Below, piece by piece: positions 6,268-11,741 of a DNA stretch of 11,741 nt (positions within the stretch are counted from its first letter, which is position 1; each line of letters opens with the position of its first letter). The position numbers were made by a program, and so were the translations under genes. The DNA comes from Micavibrio aeruginosavorus (GTDB lineage: Bacteria; Pseudomonadota; Alphaproteobacteria; UBA9219), in contig DYNT01000026.1 in the NCBI GenBank assembly GCA_020720905.1, positions 1-11,741 on the forward strand, in the 5' to 3' direction. Below the pieces are notes generated by a model, which was not told the origin of the DNA, ran no database searches, and was given only the letters and a program-made list of their open reading frames with translations.

Positions 6268-6690
6268 ATGGCCCTTCAACGCACTTTTTCGATTATCAAG
6301 CCCGATGCCACGCGCCGCAACATAACGGGCAAGGTTAACACCATGCTGGAGGCCGCCGGTCTTCGCATCATCGCGCAGCGCCGCGCTTTGTTGACCCGTA
6401 CACAAGCCGAAGGTTTTTACGCCGTTCATCGTGAGCGTCCCTTTTTCAACGATCTTTGCACGTTTATGACCTCTGGCCCCGTTGTGTTGCAAGTGTTGGA
6501 AGGCGAAAATGCCGTCCAAAAAAACCGTGACGTGATGGGCGCGACCAATCCCGCGAATGCGGATGCGGGTACGATCCGTAAGGAATTGGCCGAAAGCATC
6601 GAAGCAAACTCGGTTCATGGCTCGGACAGCGAAGAGAATGCAGCCATCGAAATCGCCTATTTCTTTAGCCAAACGGAAATCGTGGGCTAA
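6268..6690 (+). CDS. ndk: Nucleoside diphosphate kinase
   Basis: A 140-residue cytoplasmic enzyme, the usual Ndk length. It transfers the gamma phosphate between nucleoside triphosphates and diphosphates through a phosphohistidine. Lys11 lies in IIKPDATRR, the nucleotide-site residues are in ERPFFNDL and GATNPANADAGTIR, and the active-site histidine His117 lies in NSVHGSDS. ATG 6268 is chosen because AAAGGAG (6252-6258) lies upstream at 9 nt and the product then starts with the typical MALQRTFSIIKP. The frame stays open back to 6202, but that part overlaps the promoter. It is a single-gene unit with its own promoter and a strong terminator just downstream. Confidence 0.97.
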   Translation: MALQRTFSIIKPDATRRNITGKVNTMLEAAGLRIIAQRRALLTRTQAEGFYAVHRERPFFNDLCTFMTSGPVVLQVLEGENAVQKNRDVMGATNPANADAGTIRKELAESIEANSVHGSDSEENAAIEIAYFFSQTEIVG

Positions 6691-6706
6691 AGCACTGCGT
6701 TGTGTT

Positions 6707-6746
6707 AAAAGGGGGGCATGAGCGCATCATGGCCCCCTTTTTATTG
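6707..6746 (+). terminator. Intrinsic terminator of ndk, overlapping the next gene's start
   Basis: AAAAGGGGG (6707-6715) pairs with CCCCCTTTT (6733-6741), and CATGA (6717-6721) pairs with TCATG (6727-6731) around a GCGCA loop, with one G-G mismatch between them. This gives 14 base pairs followed by a T-rich tail. The stem begins 17 nt after the ndk stop. The ATG at 6718, the first start of the phosphatase frame, is inside the stem. Confidence 0.85.
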
Positions 6747-7464
6747 TCGCAGCAAAAACCCTCTGACGCGGGTCTTGGCTTTTTGGGAGCACGTCCTCAA
6801 GGCCAAGCGTGGACGCGCTCAAACGCCGTGGCAACGCTGTCTAGCGCATTTTGAAACCCTTTTTATCGATAAGACGCTGTTCAGTTTTTTATTTTTGAAC
6901 AAGCACCGCGTGACGGAAAAGCTTTGGCGATCGGGGCAACCTCATCCTCTTCAAGTGAAGGGGTTGGCGAAGGCAGGCATCCGCACCATTATCAATCTGC
7001 GTGGTGCGCGGGACTGCGCGTCGTTTTTTCTTGAAGAGCAGGCATGCCAACGTCATGGGATTATTTTGGTCAATGTTGCGCTGGAATCAAAACGCCCGCC
7101 ATCTCGTGAAAAAATAACAGAGTTAGCACACCTTTTTTCAACGATACCCTATCCGGCGCTTATGCACTGTAAGTCGGGCGCGGATCGCACAGGGCTGGCG
7201 GCGGCGCTTTATCTTTTGATCCATGACAACAAGCCCCTTGCGGAAGCGCAGCAACAACTCTCTTTGCGTTATGGTCATTTAAGAAATTCCAAAGCCGGCG
7301 TTTTGGATACGTTTTTAGCGGCCTATCAACCGGCGGCGGCGCAAGGCGTGGCCTTTCTGGCGTGGGCGCAAAGCGCAGCCTATAACCGTGAGGCGATTAG
7401 TGCTGCGCATAAGCCACGCCGCTTTATGGGTTGGCTGTATGAATCTTTTTTGCGGCGGGAGTAG
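6718..7464 (+). CDS. Cys-based (DSP/tyrosine-type) phosphatase
   Basis: A 248-residue protein with the phosphatase P-loop HCKSGADRTG (Cys151, Arg157), the CX5R signature of tyrosine and dual-specificity phosphatases. The general acid region lies before it. The upstream FLNKHRVTEKLWRSGQPHP and IRTIINLRGARD segments are typical of bacterial DSP-like phosphatases. The natural substrate is unknown; related proteins act on phosphoprotein or small phosphorylated molecules. No membrane helix or signal peptide stands out. The start is uncertain: ATG 6718 lies inside the ndk terminator stem, with GGGGGG just before it; the next in-frame options are TTG 6775 and TTG around 6895, and the family-like sequence begins only about residue 38. 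The protein may therefore begin downstream, or depend on ndk read-through. Confidence 0.8.
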   Translation: MSASWPPFYCRSKNPLTRVLAFWEHVLKAKRGRAQTPWQRCLAHFETLFIDKTLFSFLFLNKHRVTEKLWRSGQPHPLQVKGLAKAGIRTIINLRGARDCASFFLEEQACQRHGIILVNVALESKRPPSREKITELAHLFSTIPYPALMHCKSGADRTGLAAALYLLIHDNKPLAEAQQQLSLRYGHLRNSKAGVLDTFLAAYQPAAAQGVAFLAWAQSAAYNREAISAAHKPRRFMGWLYESFLRRE

Positions 7465-7638
7465 GGGGTGAGGTGTTGCCGCCCCTCTTATGGTGACCAT
7501 CGAAAATGATACAGCGGCATCCCCCATCGCAAAATGAAAAAGGCGCTTTTAAATCAAGGCACCAGAGTATAAGGTGGCGTGAGGTGCGGGAGGCAACCAG
7601 ATAGACCAGAGCCAATATCCTTCCGCCAATTATTTGTC

Positions 7639-8901
7639 ATGGGGGTTGTCGTGACCATTCTCACCGAAATATCTAGTCTTAGAAATCTTGATAAAGGCAT
7701 AGCCTTCACAGTGTTAGCTGCGGCGCTTGGATACTTTGTCGACATATTTGATCTTCTGATATTTATCGCGGCGCGCGTGACAAGTCTGAAAGACATGGGA
7801 GTTCCTGAAGCCGATCTTCTTTCAACAGGCGTGTTTTTAATTAATGTCCAGATGGCTGGGTTATTTGTTGGTGGGTTTCTGTGGGGTATCCTTAGTGATA
7901 AATTTGGACGCCTCTCCGTTCTTCTGGCCTCGATTCTTTTTTACTCTTTAGCCACGCTGGCGAACGCTTTTATTGATAATGTTCCCCTTTATACTATTCT
8001 TCGCTTTGTGGCGGGTGTTGGCCTTGCTGGCGAAATAGGAATCGGTGTGACGCTTGCTTCTGAGCTTTTGCCTATTCGCTATCGGGGGCTGGGGACAACA
8101 TTCATAGCAACCGTTGGTATATTAGGAGCCGTGGTTGCTGGAATTGTTGTGGATTTTTTTGGATGGCGCGGTTCTTATATAATCGGCGGTGTTATGGGCT
8201 TTGCGCTTCTTTTTATGCGCATGACATTGAAGGAATCTGGAATGTATCTGGCGCTAGTTCGTCAGAAAAATGAGGTTGTGCGCGGATCCTTACTCTCTTT
8301 TCTGAAGAAGGCTTCTCTTCTGAAACGGTATATTATTATTGCCTTCATTCCTTCTCCTATTTTGGTGTTGGCCTGGATTATCATCGCCTTTACGCCAGAA
8401 TTTGCTAAAGCTTTTGGTACGACAGGCACTGTGTCTGCTGGGCTGGCCATGGTGTACTGCTATGTTGGGCTGGCCATGGGGGACGCTGTTAGTGGGCTTG
8501 TTAGCCAGTATTGGCAAAGTCGAAAAAAAGCTATGGCTCTTTTTATGGGATTGTCGGCATTGGCTTGTACAATGCACCTCACACTACAACCTCAAAGCGT
8601 TTTTCTGTATTATGCCTTTTGTGCCATGATGGGATTTACAGGGGGTTATTGGGTTTTATTTATACAAATTGGGGCAGAGCAATTTGGCACCAATATACGT
8701 GCTACGGCCGCCACAAGTTTACCGACACTTTCACGCGGGATTATCCTTATTCTGTTCACGATGGGTTTTCGAGCCTTGATCCCTTATACGGGCATTGTAG
8801 CAAGCGCAGGAATTATTCTGGCGATTAGTCTTTTCCTAAGTGTCGCCAGTCTTTGCTCCATAAAAGAAAGCTTTCATGACAGCCTCGATTTCGTTGAATA
8901 G
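7639..8901 (+). CDS. MFS transporter
   Basis: A 420-residue integral membrane protein with about 12 hydrophobic helices. Helix 1 holds GYFVDIFDLLIF. The MFS loop 2-3 motif is present as GGFLWGILSDKFGR (about residues 78-91). RFVAGVGLAGEIGIG and ASELLPIRYRG in the N-terminal half resemble sugar- or metabolite-proton symporters. The substrate cannot be inferred. The start is uncertain: ATG 7639 has no good ribosome site, and GTG 7651 with GGGGG 5 nt upstream is a fair alternative; a GTG at 7579 would add a non-family extension. TATAAG (7568-7573) may be a -10, with a poor -35. Codons such as ATA, AGA, AAT and GTT look more frequent than in neighbours, hinting at a different origin. The 174 nt between the phosphatase stop and ATG 7639 show no other gene. 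Confidence 0.85.
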   Translation: MGVVVTILTEISSLRNLDKGIAFTVLAAALGYFVDIFDLLIFIAARVTSLKDMGVPEADLLSTGVFLINVQMAGLFVGGFLWGILSDKFGRLSVLLASILFYSLATLANAFIDNVPLYTILRFVAGVGLAGEIGIGVTLASELLPIRYRGLGTTFIATVGILGAVVAGIVVDFFGWRGSYIIGGVMGFALLFMRMTLKESGMYLALVRQKNEVVRGSLLSFLKKASLLKRYIIIAFIPSPILVLAWIIIAFTPEFAKAFGTTGTVSAGLAMVYCYVGLAMGDAVSGLVSQYWQSRKKAMALFMGLSALACTMHLTLQPQSVFLYYAFCAMMGFTGGYWVLFIQIGAEQFGTNIRATAATSLPTLSRGIILILFTMGFRALIPYTGIVASAGIILAISLFLSVASLCSIKESFHDSLDFVE

Positions 8902-8931
8902 CTGTTCTAAAGCCTTGTCCCAAACCAGCTC

Positions 8932-8971
8932 AAAAAAAAAGCCGCCCATGAAAATGGGCGGCTTTTTAGAT
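8932..8971. terminator. Bidirectional intrinsic terminator between MFS and phasin genes
   Basis: GCCGCCCAT (8941-8949) pairs perfectly with ATGGGCGGC (8954-8962) around a GAAA tetraloop. Nine A residues precede the stem (8932-8940) and five T residues follow it (8963-8967), so it has a U-tract in both directions. It ends the MFS message on the plus strand and the phasin message on the minus strand. Confidence 0.95.
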
Positions 8972-8990
8972 AGGAAGAAAACAAAGGACG

Positions 8991-9389
8991 TTAGGCGGCT
9001 TTGATTTTCGAGATTTTGCTGATCGAATCGTTAACATGCTTGGTCACAGGCTCAGCCGCTTGTTGCGCTACGCGGCTTGAGATTTGGGACAAGTTGTTAA
9101 GATCCGAGATCATTGAGTCGAAGTTGTCCTTCAAAACAGTATTTTGTGTGCTGACCAAATCATTGACCGAGGTCACGGAGGAAAGCGACTGAACAACTTT
9201 GGTGCTTTGGTCGATGTTCTTTTGAACAAGGGAGCTAAGGCTGTCGCACAGCTCTCCGCAACCTTTGGTCATGATCGAAACGGATTGAAGCGTGACATTC
9301 ATCGTGTCGCGCATCATGGTGTTCATATCGCTTGCCGCTTGCATAAGCGTGCTGGTCATTTTTTCCATTTGTTCGTTTGTGTCTTGCAT
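8991..9389 (-). CDS. Phasin-family protein
   Basis: A 132-residue, mostly helical, Met/Ser/Gln-rich protein without cysteine pairs, signal peptide or membrane helix. The pattern fits the Phasin_2/PhaP-type family: amphipathic helices with EQMEKMTSTLMQAASDMNTM, then SIMTKGCGELCDSLSSLV, a region with LKDNFDSMISDLNNLSQISS, and RVAQQAAEPVTKHVNDSISK near the end. Phasins coat polyhydroxyalkanoate granules and affect their size, although some family members have other roles. No PHA synthase or phaR lies in the window. AAGGGGG is about 6 nt upstream of the ATG. The gene forms a single unit ending at a strong terminator. Confidence 0.75.
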   Translation of the reverse strand: MQDTNEQMEKMTSTLMQAASDMNTMMRDTMNVTLQSVSIMTKGCGELCDSLSSLVQKNIDQSTKVVQSLSSVTSVNDLVSTQNTVLKDNFDSMISDLNNLSQISSRVAQQAAEPVTKHVNDSISKISKIKAA

Positions 9390-9450
9390 TTCTGCCCCCT
9401 TGAAAGAGAAATCTTACGCACAAACACCCCACACAGGAAAGTCCTTGGCG

Positions 9451-9478
9451 CATATAATGGTGTGTTGCATTGCAGCAA
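9451..9478 (-). promoter_or_regulatory. Phasin promoter with PhaR-like operator
   Basis: On the minus strand TTGCTG (9478-9473) and TATATG (9456-9451) are 16 nt apart, placing the transcript start near 9444 and a leader of about 55 nt. The -35 runs straight into CTGC-AAT-GCAA (9475-9465), which differs at one position from the CTGC-N3-GCAG form reported, to my recollection, for alphaproteobacterial PhaR repressors of phasin genes. Lying on the -35 and spacer, it would suit repression. Recognition is from memory of the motif. Confidence 0.45.
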
Positions 9479-9492
9479 TTTAAAGTTAATAT
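9465..9492 (+). promoter_or_regulatory. Possible promoter of the carboxypeptidase gene
   Basis: TTGCAT (9465-9470) and TAATAT (9487-9492) are 16 nt apart on the plus strand. The -35 lies inside the PhaR-like site, so the two divergent promoters would overlap. The transcript would start near 9499, leaving a long leader of about 134 nt to ATG 9633. Confidence 0.3.
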
Positions 9493-9632
9493 ACAGGTGC
9501 CTTTTTTGATTGTCAACACATCTTAACAAGAAAAAGAAAAACATGGAAGCGACTTGCTTTTGTCTCTCTTTGAACTCATCTTGGGTCTTTCTTTTCATTG
9601 GTTTGAAGAAGCACTATGGGGCTCTTGGTCTA

Positions 9633-10943
9633 ATGGGTTTTATAAACGTACGGCGAAGCAAAAAAATCTTGTTTGTTGGTCTTTTGGCGCTTGCTCTGTG
9701 CCTTGGTGGCAGCGGCGAGGCGTGGGCAAAAAGCAAAGCAAAAAAGGCTAAGGCGAAGCCTCGGGCGCAGCGCGTAGTTTCCTCTGCGCCATCAGCGGCG
9801 CGTTATGCTGCGTTGGTGATAGAGGCTTCCTCAGGCCGCATTCTTCATGAAACGAACAGCACGGCGATCCGTTATCCGGCTTCATTGACCAAAATGATGA
9901 CGCTTTATCTGGCGTTTCGGGCGCTTGACACGGGCACAATCCGGCTGGATACGCCCCTTTCTGTCTCGGCGCGTGCCGCAGCGCAGTCTCCTACCAAACT
10001 GGGGCTTCGCGCCGGACAAACAATTCGCGCTTATGATGCAATTATGGGGCTGATTACCGAATCCGCTAATGATGCGGCGGTTGTTTTGGCGGAAAGTATA
10101 GGCGGCGATGTTCCCCGTTTTGCGGCGATGATGACGCAGCAGGCCAAGGCTCTTGGGATGAGCCAGACGGTTTTTCAAAACCCGAATGGATTGCCGGATC
10201 CGAATCAGATCACAACGGCGCGGGATATGGCAATGTTGGGCTATGGCCTGATTTATCATTTTCCAGGCTTTTATCCTTATTTTTCAAAAAAATCCTTTGT
10301 TTATAAAGGCCGCACGTATCACAACCACAATCACTTGATGGAACGGTTTGAGGGGATGGACGGGATTAAAACCGGCTATATCCGCGCTTCTGGCTTTAAT
10401 CTTGTGGCCTCGACGGCGCGAGGGCAAACGCGACTGATTGGCGTGGTTTTTGGTGGGACAAGCGCCGCTGCGCGGGATCGGCAGATGGAAGCTCTTTTAA
10501 ACAAGGCCTTTGAAGCAGCCTCTTCGGATTATCAAGACGCCCGCGCTTTGCCCTTGCCCTCTAAGGCGGGTGGCGTGGCTTATGCTGCAGCGCAGCGTCC
10601 CTCGCGCACCCAAAGCGGGCGCGTGAGGAACCTTGCCGCGCGCGAGCCCTTTATCCAACCCCAGCCTTCCGTGGAGGGCACTGGCACGAGCAACGAAAGC
10701 TGGGGAATTCAAGTGGGCGCGTACAGCGATGTTGAGGGAGCCCAAACGGCGCTGGCGATGCTGGCCTCTTCGCTGACCCCTCTTTTGAGACAGGCAGAAC
10801 CCAGCTTGCAAAAAATCACCATGACGGATGGCTCGGCCATGTATCGGGCGCGTTTTATTGGCATGGAACAGGCCAACGCACGCGCCGCGTGTTCCCGCCT
10901 TGTTAAAAGCGGGCACGGGTGTCTAGTGGTTGCCGAGCCGTGA
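9633..10943 (+). CDS. D-alanyl-D-alanine carboxypeptidase (PBP5/DacA-type) with SPOR domain
   Basis: A 436-residue exported protein. A signal peptide (basic MGFINVRRSKK, hydrophobic core, likely cleavage after AWA at residue 32) is followed by a basic linker. The penicillin-binding fold carries SxxK as SLTK (Ser84, Lys87), SxN as SAN (144-146) and KTG (246-248). It removes the terminal D-Ala of peptidoglycan pentapeptides in the periplasm. A low-complexity linker leads to a C-terminal SPOR domain (about 356-434, beginning WGIQVGAYSD), which binds denuded glycan at the septum, suggesting action at the division site. The usual PBP5 C-terminal anchor helix is absent. The frame is open back to 9510; ATG 9633 is preferred because it gives a normal signal peptide, although no ribosome site is clear. 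ATG 9543 is an alternative. Confidence 0.9.
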   Translation: MGFINVRRSKKILFVGLLALALCLGGSGEAWAKSKAKKAKAKPRAQRVVSSAPSAARYAALVIEASSGRILHETNSTAIRYPASLTKMMTLYLAFRALDTGTIRLDTPLSVSARAAAQSPTKLGLRAGQTIRAYDAIMGLITESANDAAVVLAESIGGDVPRFAAMMTQQAKALGMSQTVFQNPNGLPDPNQITTARDMAMLGYGLIYHFPGFYPYFSKKSFVYKGRTYHNHNHLMERFEGMDGIKTGYIRASGFNLVASTARGQTRLIGVVFGGTSAAARDRQMEALLNKAFEAASSDYQDARALPLPSKAGGVAYAAAQRPSRTQSGRVRNLAAREPFIQPQPSVEGTGTSNESWGIQVGAYSDVEGAQTALAMLASSLTPLLRQAEPSLQKITMTDGSAMYRARFIGMEQANARAACSRLVKSGHGCLVVAEP

Positions 10944-10950
10944 GGCAACC

Positions 10951-11472
10951 TTATGCGTCGTAAGAGAGAAGGCTAGAGACGGGGATATCGATTTTCTGCC
11001 GACCATTTAAAAAGGGCAGCTCAATAATATAGGCGGCGCGTATTGGCTCGATCCCCATTTGGCGCACCAAATGAAGGGTGGCTGCCGTTGTGCCACCTGT
11101 GGCCAGCAGATCATCAATAATCACGGCACGCTGCCCTGCCGTGATAAGGCCTTCTTGCATTTCAAGGGTGTCTGTTCCGTATTCCAGATCATAACTGTAG
11201 GCCTGCGTTTTGCCAGGCAGCTTGCCTTTTTTGCGTACCATAACAAGGCCAATGCCCATCTTGGCGGCCAATGGCGCAGCGACCAGAAAGCCTCGTGATT
11301 CAATAGCAATAAGAAAATCAGGGGCATCTTCACGAACGATGGCCTCAAGCCGATCGATCGTTTCTTGCCAAGCAGGGCCATGCCGCAAAAGCGTGCCAAT
11401 GTCATAAAAGAGGATGCCTTCTTTGGGAAAATCGGGAACGGTACGAATATGAGACTTAAGATCGATGGGCAT
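10951..11472 (-). CDS. apt: Adenine phosphoribosyltransferase
   Basis: A 173-residue cytoplasmic purine-salvage enzyme of the usual length. It makes AMP from adenine and PRPP. The type I PRPP-binding motif AVIIDDLLATGGT is at residues 116-128. IRTVPDFPKEGILFYDI at the start, AIESRGFLVAAPLA (about 56-69) and VRKKGKLPG (79-87, the flexible-loop region) are all family-typical. The ATG at 11472 has AAAGGTG about 5 nt upstream. It converges on the carboxypeptidase gene with only 7 nt between stop codons and no terminator hairpin there. Confidence 0.97.
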   Translation of the reverse strand: MPIDLKSHIRTVPDFPKEGILFYDIGTLLRHGPAWQETIDRLEAIVREDAPDFLIAIESRGFLVAAPLAAKMGIGLVMVRKKGKLPGKTQAYSYDLEYGTDTLEMQEGLITAGQRAVIIDDLLATGGTTAATLHLVRQMGIEPIRAAYIIELPFLNGRQKIDIPVSSLLSYDA

Positions 11473-11510
11473 AAAACACCTTTGTTGTACGGAAAGAAAG
11501 CGCGAGGCGC

Positions 11511-11522
11511 ATGCTAGAGCAT
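11511..11522. repeat. Short palindrome upstream of apt
   Basis: ATGCT (11511-11515) and AGCAT (11518-11522) form a perfect inverted repeat with a 2-nt centre, 39 nt upstream of the apt ATG. It may be an operator or chance. In the rest of the 180-nt gap to 11652 I see no convincing promoter pair; TAGGAT at 11591-11596 is a weak -10 candidate for the plus-strand gene. Confidence 0.25.
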
Positions 11523-11652
11523 TCTTCTTTTAGAGGAAATCAAAAAAAGGGCATAAAATTAACTCTATGCAAAGCATTAAGAAGATAGGGTAGGATAAGA
11601 AGACGACCCGCTTTCTGTGGTGGGGGCGCTTTATTTTAAACGGGGCCTCGAC

Positions 11653-11741
11653 ATGACATCCCATTTGACTAAGGAAGACGTTCAACGCTTATTGCAAGAA
11701 CCCTCCCCTTCTGTGCGTGCCGAAGTGGCGGGTAAGCTGGC
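11653..11741 (+). CDS. DUF2336 domain protein, 5' fragment
   Basis: Only 29 complete codons are in the window; the gene continues past the right edge. The N-terminus contains LTKEDVQRLLQEPSPSVRAE and VAGKLA, which matches the opening of alphaproteobacterial DUF2336 proteins, a helical-repeat family of unknown function. GGGG (11642-11645) is the only possible ribosome site, 7 nt upstream of the ATG. The call rests on this short segment. Confidence 0.65.
   Translation, partial: MTSHLTKEDVQRLLQEPSPSVRAEVAGKL

Noticed and set aside
7465..7638. Possible small genes or a hairpin between the phosphatase and MFS genes
   Set aside because: Only short weak inverted repeats and shadow frames are present; no ribosome site with a convincing product.
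8440..8479. 13-bp direct repeat GGGCTGGCCATGG, copies 27 bp apart
   Set aside because: It lies in frame within the MFS gene and encodes GLAM twice in a membrane helix region; probably codon-level coincidence, not a mobile or regulatory repeat.
9144..9509. 121-residue plus-strand frame over the phasin gene
   Set aside because: Antisense to a phasin gene with a good ribosome site and terminator; composition is not protein-like.
1..11741. CRISPR, tRNA, rRNA, insertion sequence, phage or defence system
   Set aside because: No repeated spacer pattern, tRNA-like fold, transposase, terminal inverted repeats or defence-type domains were seen; gene content is housekeeping.

Overview
The window is a dense stretch of bacterial chromosome, most likely from an alphaproteobacterium. 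The evidence is gene content: a gatC/ruvX divergent pair, a bacterial homologue of the NDUFA9 complex I subunit, a phasin-family protein, a D,D-carboxypeptidase with a C-terminal SPOR domain, and the start of a DUF2336 protein. The genus cannot be named from the sequence. I see no rRNA, tRNA, CRISPR array, insertion sequence, phage gene or defence gene, so this looks like core chromosome with a few orphan genes, not a mobile island.

Layout. gatC (minus, 45-335) diverges from a tightly packed plus-strand cluster at 403-4204: ruvX, a hemG-like flavodoxin gene, an NDUFA9-like gene, a UPF0173 metallo-hydrolase and a WD40 beta-propeller gene. The junctions are two ATGA overlaps and gaps of 22 and 11 nt, so the five are probably one operon. 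The promoter-like hexamers before ruvX put transcription start on or next to its ATG, suggesting a leaderless message. The WD40 gene runs 50 nt tail-to-tail into an unrecognised minus gene (4155-4556). A 263-nt gap follows, holding a strong hairpin and an AT-rich stretch. Next come a short-chain dehydrogenase (4820-5581, plus) and a second unrecognised minus gene (5582-6064) whose stop codon touches the dehydrogenase stop.

From 6200, ndk has its own promoter. Its intrinsic terminator contains the only ATG start of the next gene, a Cys-based phosphatase (6718-7464). An MFS transporter with more AT-rich codons follows (7639-8901). It is separated from a minus-strand phasin gene (8991-9389) by a textbook bidirectional terminator. 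The phasin upstream region carries a site resembling the PhaR operator inside a plausible promoter, and that region is shared with the divergent carboxypeptidase gene (9633-10943). apt (minus, 10951-11472) converges on the carboxypeptidase, and a DUF2336 gene starts at 11653 and leaves the window.

Roles are mostly housekeeping: tRNA-dependent amidation (gatC), rRNA processing or DNA repair (ruvX), haem synthesis (hemG), nucleotide balance (ndk, apt) and peptidoglycan trimming (carboxypeptidase). I found no convincing undescribed multi-gene system. The items most worth a second look are the regulatory arrangements (start codon inside a terminator, possible leaderless ruvX, phasin operator), the HemG/NDUFA9 pairing, and the two orphan genes.
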